Positions 44,901 through 53,431 of a DNA stretch of 64,000 bases are shown here, in pieces. A program made the translations under genes and the position numbers. Source of the stretch: Streptomyces sp. BV286 (GTDB taxonomy: Bacteria; Actinomycetota; Actinomycetes; Streptomycetales; Streptomycetaceae); the NCBI RefSeq assembly GCF_019090165.1, contig NZ_JAHRIB010000095.1, forward strand, positions 25,083-89,082. Reading direction: 5' to 3'. The notes below the pieces were generated by a model. It searched no databases, was not told where the DNA came from, and was given only the letters and a program-made list of their open reading frames with translations. How positions within the stretch are numbered: position 1 is the first letter of the stretch; every line of letters starts with the position of its first letter.

Positions 44901-45783
44901 CATCGCCGCCGGCCCCGTCGAACTGCACACCGAGATCCCCGCCGGTGCCCCCGGGCGTGTCCTGCGTCTCGCGGACACCGCCGACGAGGGCTGGACGGCC
45001 ACCCTCGACGGGAAGCCGCTCACCAGGACCACGGTCGACGGCTGGGCGCAGGGCTTCGAACTGCCCGCCACCGCGGGCCGGCTGGACGTCACGTTCGAGG
45101 CACCGATGAGCCATACCGGCTGGCTGTGGGCGCAGGGCGCGCTCGCCGTCGTCCTCGTGGTGCTCGCCCTGCCCGGCCGTCGCCGCGACGTGGACGACGA
45201 CCTTCCCGAGGAGCCCGTCGTACCCGTCCAGGCCGCCTCGGGCGAGGGCCGCAGGGCCCGCCGTCTGCGCGCCCAGGCGGAGGCCGGGGAAGCGGACCGG
45301 CCCGACGCGTTCCCGCCCGACTCCCCGCCCGCGCCCGAGGGGGCCCCCGCGGCCGTCCCGGTCCCGCAGCAGCAGGCGTACGGCACGGGGGCCGTCCCGG
45401 GTGAGGACGTCCAGGACTGGGGGAGGGACACGACGACGTACGCGGGCGCCGAGTACGGCACCTACGGCGGCGATCAGTACCAGGGCGCCCCGCAGTACCC
45501 GGCGGGCACCTACGAGCAGCAGCCGTACCAGGCGGACCCCTATCAGGCGGACCCGTACCAAGCGGGCCACTACGACCCGTACGCGGCCTACGGCACGGGG
45601 AACGCGGCGTACGACCCGACGCAGACGTACGCCCAGGGCTACGACGCGCAGTACGACCCGGCGCAACAGCAGCAACAGCAGCAACAGCAGCAACAGCAGC
45701 AACAGCAGCAGCAGCAACAGCAGCCACAGCAACAGCCGCCGCACGGCACCGACAGCGAGCGCCCCGACGGGAGCCAGCAGTGA
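41974..45783 (+). CDS. Giant membrane glycosyltransferase family 2 with poly-Gln tail
   Basis: At 1269 residues this fuses a GT2 domain (about 30-340) to a large polytopic membrane region (about 460-1050) and a cytoplasmic low-complexity tail. The GT2 domain shows VVTAVLVSHDGARWLPEAL, LLHDDCAPEPDAL and MRDDIDLCWRAQSAGHRVLV. TM segments begin at MVFVVLLLVSLVA and end near GALAVVLVVLALPG, with a long extracytoplasmic beta region before the last helix. The tail has Tyr/Gln/Pro repeats (YQADPYQADPYQAGHYDP) and then about 21 consecutive Gln encoded by CAA/CAG. It probably builds or exports an envelope polysaccharide. Its stop overlaps the DUF5719 GTG. A long antisense open frame is a composition artefact. 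Confidence 0.9.
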   Translation: MSVHSHSAGRYDPATAAFDPAGQAVFDPTRPPEYPRHVVTAVLVSHDGARWLPEALAGLLGQDRPVQNAVAADTGSADDSARLVTEALGADRVLHLARRTGFGQAVEEATRSAGVLTPDDLPYLKRPSGWDPVTRTWRDDAYDMPELPHGEPEQWLWLLHDDCAPEPDALAQLLRVVENERELGKDVAVVGPKLRGWYDRRQLLEVGVTIAHSGRRWTGLDRREQDQGQHDHVQPVLAVSTAGMLIRRDVYEELGGFDRRLPLMRDDIDLCWRAQSAGHRVLVAPEAVVRHAEASSRERRTVDCVGRTSASPHKVDKAGATYTLLVNTRSAALPWVLVRLVLGTLLRTVAYLVGKVPGQAVDEIRGLLGTLLRPERIIAGRRGRGRPQVDKGELRPLFPPPGATVRATVEQAAGSLMGRSDAELTAAGRHGGAVESGPGHDDADFLQVEQFARLKRIARKPGPMVFVVLLLVSLVACRELLGGGALSGGALLPAPADSSELWARYLDGWHPVGAGGTQSAPPYLALVAMLASLLFGSTGLAVTVLLVGSVPLAGLAAYFASRPLVESRLLRAWASVAYAFLPAATGALAAGRIGTAVLAVLLPLIARAGIAASGLASETGRGSWRATWAYALLLTLATAFTPIVWPIALVLGLAVPAVLRRDIAAYGLRFLAQLGTPLLVLAPWSLSLLPFGFFQEAGMEYGSGAASALDLLGASPGGPGTVSGLMLIGIVCAAVAALMRAERQLGIWTAWAAALVALVFAALSNSSTWAGPATLVYGLAFLAAAALGADGARSRVAEQSFGWRQPVAVLIAFAAAAGPLLVAAGWMIRGADGPLERRDPVQVPAFVAEESGTRDQARTLVLDSDSAARVGYTLVRGSGARLGDAELAAADGENRLLDKVVANLVAGSGADQADQLGGFAVRYVLVRDGAPREVSRVLDATPGLSRLSQRDGIALWRVDRQVARAAVVPKSGDPQPIAAGPVELHTEIPAGAPGRVLRLADTADEGWTATLDGKPLTRTTVDGWAQGFELPATAGRLDVTFEAPMSHTGWLWAQGALAVVLVVLALPGRRRDVDDDLPEEPVVPVQAASGEGRRARRLRAQAEAGEADRPDAFPPDSPPAPEGAPAAVPVPQQQAYGTGAVPGEDVQDWGRDTTTYAGAEYGTYGGDQYQGAPQYPAGTYEQQPYQADPYQADPYQAGHYDPYAAYGTGNAAYDPTQTYAQGYDAQYDPAQQQQQQQQQQQQQQQQQQQQPQQQPPHGTDSERPDGSQQ
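45663..45740 (+). repeat. CAA/CAG microsatellite encoding poly-glutamine
   Basis: A run of CAACAGCAG-type triplets encodes about 21 consecutive glutamines, interrupted later by prolines, at the C terminus of the giant glycosyltransferase. Triplet arrays of this size are length-variable in principle, and slippage would keep frame. It is unusually AT-rich for this genome. Confidence 0.9.
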
Positions 45784-47291
45784 ACCGCACCACCGTGTCC
45801 CTGATCGCCGGCGTGGCCGCGCTCGCCGCCGTCACAGGGTTCGCCTCGATGTCCGAGCCACAGGCCTCCGGCGGGGACACGGCGAAGACCGCCGCGGAGC
45901 TGCCCGTGGAGCGCACCAGCCTGCTCTGCCCGGCTCCGAGCACCTCGGACCTCGCCGAGACCGCGTACACGTCCTTCACGCCCGTCACCAAGGGCACCGG
46001 CCAGAGCGGCAGGGCCGAACTGACGGCCGCGGGCGAGGAACCGGCCGAGGGCACGACCGACGGATCCGGGGCCGACGGCAAGGAGGGCGGCAAGAAGGCG
46101 AAGCCCGTCCTGACGCCGAAGGAGCCGGGGAAGCCGGTCACGGGCGAGGCCTCCGGCGCCGAGTCGCCCGCCCTCGTCGGCACGGCCGAGGGCAGGTTCG
46201 CGCCCGGCTGGGCCGTCCAGCAGACCACGGAGGTCGAGGCGGGCAGCGGCCGAGGCCTGCTCGGCACCGCCTGCTCGGCCCCGGACACGGACTTCTGGTT
46301 CCCGGGCGCCAGCACGGCCAAGGAGCGCACGGACTACACGCACCTGACCAACCCCGACGACTCCGCCGCCGTCGCGGACATCGAGCTGTACGGCAAGGAC
46401 GGCGCCCTCAAGTCGACGGTGGGGGAGGGCATCAAGATCCCGCCGCACTCCAGCGAGTCCGTGCTCCTGTCGACGCTCATCGACGAGCCGCAGACCAACC
46501 TCACCGTGCACGTCACGGTCCGCAGCGGCCGGGTGGCCGCCGCCGTCCAGGCCGTCGACGACGCGCTCGGCGGGGACTGGCTCGCCGCCTCCGCCCCGCC
46601 CGCGGGCAGCCTCGTGCTGCCGGGCATCCCGAAGGACGCCACCTCCGTCCGTCTGGTCGCCTTCGCGCCCGGTGACACCGACGCCGATCTGCGGGTGCGT
46701 CTCGCCTCGCCGACCGGCCTGATCACTCCCGCCGGGCACGAGACGGTGCACGTGAAGGCCGGCATGACGGCCGCCGTCGACCTCGGTGACGTCACGCGCG
46801 GGGAAGCGGGCTCCCTGGTGCTGACGCCCACGGAGAAGTCGGCCCCCGTCGTCGCGGCCCTCCGGGTCGTACGTGGCAAGGGCGACAAGCAGGAGACGGC
46901 GTTCATCCCGGCCACGGGTCCGGTGGGCGCGCGTGCGACGGCCGCCGACAACCGCTCCAAGGGCTCCACGCTCTCCCTGGTTGCCCCAGGCCGCAGCGCG
47001 AAGGTCAGGGTCACGGCCTCCGCGGGCAGCGGCGGCGGAGCGGCCGCCACGAAGACGTACACGATCAAGGGCGGCACCACTCAGGACGTGCGGCTGCCCG
47101 TGCCGAGCGGCCTCAAGGGCACGTACGCGCTCACGGTCGAGCCGCTGTCCGGCGGCCCCGTCCACGCGGCGCGCATGCTCGAAGCGGCCGAGGGCGGCAT
47201 CCCGATGTTCACCGTGCAGACCCTCCCGGACGACCGGGGGACGGTGGAGGTACCGGACGCGGAGCAGGACCTGTCCGTGCTGCAGAGGTGA
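45780..47291 (+). CDS. DUF5719 family secreted/anchored protein
   Basis: The 503-residue protein begins with an uncleaved or signal-type hydrophobic helix (VSLIAGVAALAAVTGFASM). It continues as an extracytoplasmic, Ala/Gly/Thr-rich beta-structured protein. Repeated strand patterns such as VAAAVQAVDDALGGDWLAASAPP and VRLVAFAPGDTDADLRVRL fit the DUF5719 family. The GTG at 45780 overlaps the glycosyltransferase stop, so the two are translated together and likely work in the same membrane complex. No catalytic motif is evident. Function is unknown. Confidence 0.87.
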   Translation: MNRTTVSLIAGVAALAAVTGFASMSEPQASGGDTAKTAAELPVERTSLLCPAPSTSDLAETAYTSFTPVTKGTGQSGRAELTAAGEEPAEGTTDGSGADGKEGGKKAKPVLTPKEPGKPVTGEASGAESPALVGTAEGRFAPGWAVQQTTEVEAGSGRGLLGTACSAPDTDFWFPGASTAKERTDYTHLTNPDDSAAVADIELYGKDGALKSTVGEGIKIPPHSSESVLLSTLIDEPQTNLTVHVTVRSGRVAAAVQAVDDALGGDWLAASAPPAGSLVLPGIPKDATSVRLVAFAPGDTDADLRVRLASPTGLITPAGHETVHVKAGMTAAVDLGDVTRGEAGSLVLTPTEKSAPVVAALRVVRGKGDKQETAFIPATGPVGARATAADNRSKGSTLSLVAPGRSAKVRVTASAGSGGGAAATKTYTIKGGTTQDVRLPVPSGLKGTYALTVEPLSGGPVHAARMLEAAEGGIPMFTVQTLPDDRGTVEVPDAEQDLSVLQR

Positions 47292-47316
47292 CGGGCGCGC
47301 GGGAGCGGCCCGGAGG

Positions 47317-47769
47317 TCAGTCCTCCCCGTAGCGGGGATCGACGGTCTCCGGAGTCAGCCCCAGCAGTTCGGCGACCTGTTCCACCACGACCTCGTGCAC
47401 CAGGGCGGCGCGCTCGTCGCGGCCCTTGGTGCGGATCTCGACGGGACGCCGGTAGACGATGACCCGGGCGGGACGGCCCTCGTGGGCCGGAGTCGTGCCC
47501 CCCAGGGGCACGGCCTGGTCGCCCCAGCCGTCGTCGTCGGCCGGATCGAACCGGGGCACCTCCAGCACCATGAACTCGATGTCCGCCAGCTGCGGCCACC
47601 GCCGCTCCAGTCGCTCCACGGAGTCCTGCACCAGATCCGCGAACACCTCGGCGCGACTGGCCGAGAGAGGCACCTGCGGTGGCGCCACCGGACCACGCAT
47701 CCCGCGCCCGTGTCGATCACGACGACGGGGCCTGGGTTCGGCGGGACGGGGCGGTACGGGGTTGTCCAT
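47317..47769 (-). CDS. Zincin-like metallopeptidase family protein with incomplete HExxH
   Basis: The 150-residue cytoplasmic protein matches the small zincin-like family: VFADLVQDSVERLERRWPQLADIEF, RVIVYRRPVEIRT, then the motif region. In active members the last helix reads HExxH. Here it is VHEVVVEQVAELLGL, keeping HE but replacing the second histidine by valine. Zinc hydrolysis is therefore doubtful. The ATG at 47769 is chosen because the conserved part starts there; an upstream start would add an Arg-rich stretch. It lies in the conserved block between whiB and manB and converges on the DUF5719 gene. Confidence 0.82.
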   Translation of the reverse strand: MDNPVPPRPAEPRPRRRDRHGRGMRGPVAPPQVPLSASRAEVFADLVQDSVERLERRWPQLADIEFMVLEVPRFDPADDDGWGDQAVPLGGTTPAHEGRPARVIVYRRPVEIRTKGRDERAALVHEVVVEQVAELLGLTPETVDPRYGED

Positions 47770-48196
47770 CACTGACGCAGCGTAGTCCCCGCCCACCGCC
47801 CCCGTCCGCACACGGCACGCGCCCCGCCAGGGGCTCGCGGAGGCTGTGCGGTGCGGTGACGCCGGGCGCGCGCCACCCGGACCGCCACGGGTCGCACGAA
47901 CCCCGGACCTCCCCCGTCCCCGCGCCCGTGCGGCGGCATGTCGCAGGATGACCATTCCGGCCAAGGTCCGGCTCGTTTCCGTACCCTCTCGGGGTGCGGG
48001 AATCACGGCAATTGACAGTGTTTGTGTCGACTCCTGATCGCGTCCGGCCCTGTCCGGGATCTCGTCAACACCCGTACCCGCAGGTCAATAAGGCCCGCCT
48101 GGAACCCCCTGTGTCAGGCGTCACAGCACGACACGGTGGGGTGACCCGGGGGAGAGTCGTCGCGGCCCGCTCAAGAGTGCGGTACCGTCCAACGTC
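47770..48196. other. Divergent intergenic region, zincin-like gene to DUF3499 gene
   Basis: I find no gene in these 427 bp. A TTGACA hexamer is at 48012-48017, without a good -10. A TACCGT element at 48183-48188 ends eight bases before the DUF3499 GTG, a spacing compatible with a leaderless transcript. No hairpin or palindrome stands out. Confidence 0.4.
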
Positions 48197-48574
48197 GTGA
48201 GCCCTGTACGTCGCTGTTCGCGCACCGCCTGCGGCCGTCCCGCCGTCGCGACGCTGACGTACGTCTACGCCGACTCGACCGCGGTCCTCGGCCCGCTCGC
48301 CACCTACGCCGAACCCCACTGTTACGACCTGTGCGCCGAGCACTCCGCGCGCCTCACCGCCCCACGTGGCTGGGAGGTCGTCAGGCTCGCCGACGGCTCC
48401 GCTCCCTCCCGTCCCAGTGGTGACGACCTGGAGGCGCTCGCCAACGCGGTCCGTGAGGCGGCCCGCCCGCAGGAGCGTGCCGCGCAGACAGGGGGCGCCG
48501 GCGCCCGCTCCGCGAACCCGGTGGAAGCCGGCCGACGCGGCCACCTGCGGGTTCTGCGTTCACCGGACTCCTGA
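48197..48574 (+). CDS. DUF3499 family protein
   Basis: The 125-residue protein has an N-terminal zinc-ribbon-like set of cysteines and histidines (RRCSRTACGRPAV, then HCYDLCAEHSARL), which could bind one zinc. A variable, probably disordered C terminus follows. This is the actinobacterial DUF3499 pattern; the family is conserved between whiB and manB in many genomes, but no function is established. The GTG at 48197 may be leaderless, since a TACCGT element ends eight bases before it. Confidence 0.88.
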   Translation: MSPVRRCSRTACGRPAVATLTYVYADSTAVLGPLATYAEPHCYDLCAEHSARLTAPRGWEVVRLADGSAPSRPSGDDLEALANAVREAARPQERAAQTGGAGARSANPVEAGRRGHLRVLRSPDS

Positions 48575-48765
48575 ACCGCTTTCCGGGCCGGACTTCGCAA
48601 CCCCCTTTCTCCGACGGGGACTTCACTCCGTGTGCATTCGGTGCACGTTTCACCCGATGACGCACGGCCATTGACGCACGCTTGGCGTGGACACGACCAT
48701 TTTCCCGCCCGTGAGTCATCGCCGTGAGACATCACTTTCCGCACAGCGGAATCGGGGGAGGCGCC

Positions 48766-50382
48766 GTGTACGTCCAGGAGCTCGAGCCCGTGGCCGGCTC
48801 GCTCGGCCTCTCCGCGCTCGTCGCGACCCTGCCCCTCGTCATCGTCCTCGTCCTGCTCGGCGGGGTCCGCATGAAGGCGCACCTGGCCGGCCTCACCGGC
48901 CTCGCGGCCGCCGCCCTGGTCGCCCTGCTCGCGTACGGCATGCCCGTCGGCCAGACGCTCTCCAGCGCCGCGCAGGGAGCCGTATTCGGCCTATTCCCCA
49001 TCCTGTGGATCGTCGTCAACGCCCTCTGGGTGTACCGGATGACCGTCCGCACGCGGCACTTCGACATCCTGCGCCGCTCCTTCGGGCGGCTCTCAGACGA
49101 CCCGCGCATCCAGGCGCTCGTCGTCGCGTTCTGCTTCGGCGCGCTCCTGGAGGCCCTCGCGGGCTTCGGCGCGCCCGTCGCGATCTGCTCGGTGATGCTG
49201 GTCGCGCTCGGCTTCGAGCCCGTCCGTGCCGCGGTCGTCGCCCTGGTCGCCAACACCGCGCCGGTCGCCTTCGGAGCGATGGGCACCCCGGTCGTGACGC
49301 TGGCTCAAGTCACCGGCCTGCCACTGGATTCCGTCGCCTCCGTGGTGGGCCGCCAGACCCCGCTGCTCGCCCTCGTGGTGCCCCTCGTGCTCGTCTTTCT
49401 GGTGGACGGACGACGTGGCCTGCGTGAGACCTGGATCCCGGCCGTGGCGTGCGGATTCGCCTTCGCCGTCGCCCAGTTCGCCGCCTCCAACTACGTCTCG
49501 GCCCAACTCGCCGACATCGGCGCCGCCCTGGCCGGCGCGGGCGCCCTGATGGCGGTGCCGCAGGCGCGCAGGCCCGCCGCCGAGCCCGTACGGGCCGCGG
49601 TCCTGACCGGCGTACGCAGCGAGGACCTGGACGAGGAGGACCCGCGCCCCGAGGTGCTGCGGGCGTACGCCCCGTACGCGTTGATCGTCGTGATCTTCTC
49701 CGTCGCCCAGATCCCGGCGGTGAAGGACCTGTTGTCGCGGGCGACCCGCACCTTCGACTGGCCCTTCCTGAACGTCGCGAACCCGGACGGCGACCCCGTC
49801 GGCGGCAACGTCTTCATCTGGCCGGTCGTGTCCACCGGCGGCACGCTGGTGCTGCTCGCCGGGGTGTGCACGGCGGCGGTCATCGGTGTGCACGCGCGCG
49901 TGGCCCTCAGGGAGTGGGCGGCCACCGTCCACGAGCTGAGGTTCGCGATCCTCACCGTGACGTCCGTCCTGGCACTCGCCTACGTCATGAACCTGTCCGG
50001 ACAGGCGGCCACCATCGGCCACTTCGTGGCGGCGGCCGGCGCCGGACTCGCCTTCCTGTCACCCGTCCTCGGCTGGTTCGGTGTGGCCGTCTCCGGCTCG
50101 GACACCTCGGCCAACGCGCTGTTCGGCGCACTTCAGGTGACCGCGGCGAGGGAGTCCGGCCTGTCCCCGGAGCTCCTCGCGGCCGCCAACAGCTCGGGAG
50201 GCGTCCTCGGCAAGATGATCTCGCCGCAGAACCTCACCATCGCCTGCGCGGCGGTCGGGCTCGCGGGCCGCGAGGGCGACCTGCTGCGCAAGGTGCTCCC
50301 GTGGAGCCTCGGACTCCTGCTGGTCATGTGCCTGATCGTCGTCGCGCAGAGCTCGCCCGTCCTGGAATGGATGCTTCCGTGA
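48766..50382 (+). CDS. L-lactate permease (LctP family)
   Basis: The 538-residue integral membrane protein has about 13 hydrophobic helices and the LctP hallmarks. These are FGALLEALAGFGAPVAI, MGTPVVTLAQVTGLP, GWFGVAVSGSDTSANALFG and NSSGGVLGKMISPQNLTIA. It imports lactate or glycolate with protons. The GTG at 48766 has GGGGGAGG six bases upstream, which rules out a longer upstream frame. It sits between DUF3499 and manB, a position where I would not expect it from the mycobacterial gene order, so it may be a Streptomyces-specific insertion. Confidence 0.94.
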   Translation: MYVQELEPVAGSLGLSALVATLPLVIVLVLLGGVRMKAHLAGLTGLAAAALVALLAYGMPVGQTLSSAAQGAVFGLFPILWIVVNALWVYRMTVRTRHFDILRRSFGRLSDDPRIQALVVAFCFGALLEALAGFGAPVAICSVMLVALGFEPVRAAVVALVANTAPVAFGAMGTPVVTLAQVTGLPLDSVASVVGRQTPLLALVVPLVLVFLVDGRRGLRETWIPAVACGFAFAVAQFAASNYVSAQLADIGAALAGAGALMAVPQARRPAAEPVRAAVLTGVRSEDLDEEDPRPEVLRAYAPYALIVVIFSVAQIPAVKDLLSRATRTFDWPFLNVANPDGDPVGGNVFIWPVVSTGGTLVLLAGVCTAAVIGVHARVALREWAATVHELRFAILTVTSVLALAYVMNLSGQAATIGHFVAAAGAGLAFLSPVLGWFGVAVSGSDTSANALFGALQVTAARESGLSPELLAAANSSGGVLGKMISPQNLTIACAAVGLAGREGDLLRKVLPWSLGLLLVMCLIVVAQSSPVLEWMLP

Positions 50383-50498
50383 GCCCCTGGGAAGCCCGAG
50401 TGCGATGTCCGTATGTGACCGCTCAGATCCCGCACGGCCGGGTGTCGGACCCTACGGGTAGTTTGGGGTCACCGTTGAGGACTCCAGGAAGGTTGGCC

Positions 50499-51863
50499 GT
50501 GACCGCTGATCTGTCACAGCTCGTGAAGGCGTACGACGTGCGAGGGGTGGTCCCGGACCAGTGGGACGAGACGCTGGCCGAGCTGTTCGGCGCGGCCTTC
50601 GCACAGGTGACGGGAGCGGACGCGATCGTGACCGGGCACGACATGCGCCCCTCGTCACCGGGTCTGTCGGGGGCCTTCGCGCGCGGAGCGGCGGCGCGCG
50701 GCGTCGACGTGACCGAGATCGGGCTGTGCTCGACGGACCAGCTGTACTACGCGTCGGGCGCGTTCGACCTCGCCGGCGCGATGTTCACGGCCTCGCACAA
50801 CCCGGCCCAGTACAACGGCATCAAGATGTGCCGGGCGGGCGCGGCCCCCGTGGGCCAGGACACCGGTCTCACGCAGATCCGCGAGCTCGTCGAGTCCTGG
50901 GTCGACTCGGGGGCCCCCGCCTCGGACGCGACACCGGGCACGATCACCCGGCGGGACACGCTGGAGGACTACGCGGCCTACCTGCGCGGCCTCGTCGACC
51001 TGACCTCGATCCGCCCCCTGAAGGTCGTCGTCGACGCGGGCAACGGCATGGGCGGGCACACCGTCCCGACGGTCTTCGCGGGCCTGCCCCTCGACCTCGT
51101 CCCGATGTACTTCGAGCTGGACGGCACGTTCCCGAACCACGAGGCGAACCCCCTGGACCCGGCGAACATCGTCGACCTCCAGAAGCGCGTCCGCGAGGAG
51201 TCCGCCGACCTCGGCATCGCCTTCGACGGCGACGCCGACCGCTGCTTCGTCGTCGACGAGCGCGGCGAGCCGGTCTCCCCGTCCGCGATCACGGCCCTGG
51301 TCGCCTCCCGCGAGCTGGCCAAGCACGGCGGCAAGGGCACGGTCATCCACAACCTGATCACGTCCTGGTCGGTACCGGAGGTCGTCAGGGAGAACGGCGG
51401 CACGCCGGTACGCACCCGCGTGGGCCACTCCTTCATCAAGGCCGAGATGGCCACCTCCGGCGCGATCTTCGGCGGCGAGCACTCCGCGCACTACTACTTC
51501 AAGGACTTCTGGAACGCCGACACGGGCATGCTCGCGGCGCTCCACGTCCTCGCGGCCCTCGGCGGCCAGGAGGGCACGCTCTCCGCCCTCGTCGCCCAGT
51601 ACGACCGCTACGCGGGCTCCGGCGAGATCAACTCCACGGTCGACGACCAGACGGCCCGCCTCGCCGCGATCAGGACGGCCTACGAGGGCCGCGAGGACGT
51701 CACCTTCGACGAACTCGACGGCCTCACGGTCGCCGCCGCCGACTGGTGGTTCAACGTCCGCCCCTCCAACACGGAGCCCCTCCTGCGCCTGAACGCGGAG
51801 GCCCGCGACGAGACGACGATGACGAAGGTCCGCGACGAGGTCCTCGCGATCATCAGAGGCTGA
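50499..51863 (+). CDS. manB: Phosphomannomutase ManB
   Basis: The 454-residue alpha-D-phosphohexomutase interconverts mannose-6-P and mannose-1-P for GDP-mannose. The phosphorylated active-site serine is in TASHNPAQYNG, the metal loop is DGDADRCFVVDE, the sugar-binding loop is GGEHSAHYYF, and the phosphate-binding loop is RPSNTEPLLRL. The GTG at 50499 has AGGAAGG upstream; the open frame extending leftward is antisense-like noise inside the lactate permease gene. It heads a manB-Trm112-SIS-manA block. Confidence 0.95.
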   Translation: MTADLSQLVKAYDVRGVVPDQWDETLAELFGAAFAQVTGADAIVTGHDMRPSSPGLSGAFARGAAARGVDVTEIGLCSTDQLYYASGAFDLAGAMFTASHNPAQYNGIKMCRAGAAPVGQDTGLTQIRELVESWVDSGAPASDATPGTITRRDTLEDYAAYLRGLVDLTSIRPLKVVVDAGNGMGGHTVPTVFAGLPLDLVPMYFELDGTFPNHEANPLDPANIVDLQKRVREESADLGIAFDGDADRCFVVDERGEPVSPSAITALVASRELAKHGGKGTVIHNLITSWSVPEVVRENGGTPVRTRVGHSFIKAEMATSGAIFGGEHSAHYYFKDFWNADTGMLAALHVLAALGGQEGTLSALVAQYDRYAGSGEINSTVDDQTARLAAIRTAYEGREDVTFDELDGLTVAAADWWFNVRPSNTEPLLRLNAEARDETTMTKVRDEVLAIIRG

Positions 51864-52001
51864 GCCCTCCCCGAAGGAGAGACGGGACGGCACGGGCGGC
51901 GAGGGTGCGACACCCCCGGCGCCCGGCCGCCCGCGGCGGTACCCTGACCAGGCCACATCACCGCACCACCTCGCACTCCTCCGCCCCCGAAGGGACCTGA
52001 C

Positions 52002-52172
52002 ATGCCGCTCGAAGCCGGCCTCCTGGAGATCCTGGCCTGCCCGGCCTGCCACGCCCCTCTCGAGGAGCGGGAGACCGAGTTGATCTGCACCGGCCAGGAC
52101 TGCGGCCTCGCCTACCCCGTCCGGGACGGCATCCCGGTCCTCCTGGTCGACGAGGCCCGCCGCCCCGCGTAA
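52002..52172 (+). CDS. Trm112-family small zinc-ribbon protein
   Basis: The 56-residue protein ([19 protein letters not shown]..., ending at TAA) has the Trm112/YcaR fold signature: CPAC near the N terminus and CTGQDCG in the middle, then [15 protein letters not shown]. The four cysteines probably hold zinc. Relatives act as small partners or stabilisers of methyltransferases, or have unknown roles in bacteria. It is encoded between manB and the SIS gene, as in other actinobacteria. The ATG at 52002 follows AGGGA. Confidence 0.88.
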   Translation: MPLEAGLLEILACPACHAPLEERETELICTGQDCGLAYPVRDGIPVLLVDEARRPA

Positions 52173-52228
52173 GACCCGTCGCGCCCACGAGGAAGCGACC
52201 CCCGCCAGGTGTCCGGAGGCTGCCCACC

Positions 52229-53356
52229 ATGCTCGACGAATCACTTCTCGACGACCAGGAGGCGCTGGCCCGTGCGGACCGGCGGGAGCTGCTCCGCGGC
52301 GCCGCCGAAGCGGGCGCCCGCGTGCGCACCGCCGTCCGGCACGCCACCGAGGCCGGGATCGCCGAGCTCAAACCCGACGGCCGGCCCCGCGCCATCCTGA
52401 TCGCCGGCCCCGGCCTGGCCGCCACCTGCGTCGCCGACCTGCTCGGCTCGCTCGCCGGCGCCGCCTGCCCCGTCACCCGGCTCACCCCTCGCGGAGTGGC
52501 CCCCGCGGCCGGCGCACTGCTCTGGGAACTGCCGGGTTGGGCGGGCCCCGTCGACCTGCTCCTGGTCGCCACGCCCGACGGCAGCGAGCCCGGCCTCTCG
52601 CTCCTCGTCGAGCAGGCCTACCGGCGCGGCCTCACCGTCGTCGCCGTCTGTCCGCCCCGGGCCCCGCTGACCGAGGCCGTCGCCGGCGCCCACGGCCTCA
52701 CCGTGCCCATGGCGACCGCCCCCTACGAGCCGCAGGCCCCGGCCGCCGCCTCGGCGCCCGGCTCGCTGTGGGCGCTGCTCACCCCGCTGCTCGCCCTTCT
52801 CGACCGCACCGGCCTCCTGGCCGCTCCTCCCGAGGCCCTGCAGAAGGTCGCCGACCGTCTCGACCGGGTGGCCGAGCGCTGTGGCCCGGCCATCGCGACC
52901 TACAGCAACCCCGCCAAGACACTCGCCGCCGAGCTCTCCGAGACGCTTCCGGTGATCTGGACCGAGGGCGACTCCGCCGGTCCCGCGGGCCGTCGCTTCG
53001 CCGCCGCCCTGGCCGAGCTCGCGGGGCGACCCGCGCTCACCGCCGAGCTGCCCGAAGCGCTCCACACGCACAGCGTCCTCCTCGCGGGCGCGCTCGCGGC
53101 GGGCGCCGACCCCGACGACTTCTTCCGCGACCGGGTCGAGGAGGCACAGGTCATCCACGCGCGCGTGGTGCTGCTGCGGGACCGCCCGGCCGGCGGCCGC
53201 ACCGCGGCCCCCGCCGCCCGCGAGCTCGCCCTCAGCCATGACACGGCGATCAGCGAGATCGGCCCGGAGGAGGGCGGCGACCTGGAAACCCTCGCCGAAC
53301 TGATCGCCATCACGGATTTCGCCGCCGTTTACCTGGCGCTCGCCTCGACGGCCTGA
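52229..53356 (+). CDS. SIS-domain protein (phosphosugar isomerase-like)
   Basis: The 375-residue cytoplasmic protein has two SIS-type Rossmann halves (RAILIAGPGLAATCVADLLGSLAG; DLLLVATPDGSEPGLSLLVEQAYRRG) and a C-terminal helical part. It resembles bifunctional phosphoglucose/phosphomannose isomerases, but the usual GxGGSxxxG phosphosugar loop is weak here (AGPGLAATC), so activity is uncertain. It lies between the Trm112-like gene and manA, which implies a role in fructose-6-P/mannose-6-P handling. The ATG at 52229 has CCGGAGG upstream. Confidence 0.85.
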   Translation: MLDESLLDDQEALARADRRELLRGAAEAGARVRTAVRHATEAGIAELKPDGRPRAILIAGPGLAATCVADLLGSLAGAACPVTRLTPRGVAPAAGALLWELPGWAGPVDLLLVATPDGSEPGLSLLVEQAYRRGLTVVAVCPPRAPLTEAVAGAHGLTVPMATAPYEPQAPAAASAPGSLWALLTPLLALLDRTGLLAAPPEALQKVADRLDRVAERCGPAIATYSNPAKTLAAELSETLPVIWTEGDSAGPAGRRFAAALAELAGRPALTAELPEALHTHSVLLAGALAAGADPDDFFRDRVEEAQVIHARVVLLRDRPAGGRTAAPAARELALSHDTAISEIGPEEGGDLETLAELIAITDFAAVYLALASTA

Positions 53357-53431
53357 TCTTGAGTCACGCCTCCTGACCGGACCCGCCGATCAGCGCGTGT
53401 ACCAGCGCACGTACGGAGAAGAAGACAGAGC

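Noticed and set aside
41809..45744. Very long antisense open frame opposite the giant glycosyltransferase
   Set aside because: It mirrors the sense gene, its translation is Arg/Gly/Leu-rich low-complexity sequence without family motifs, and high-GC third-position bias explains it.
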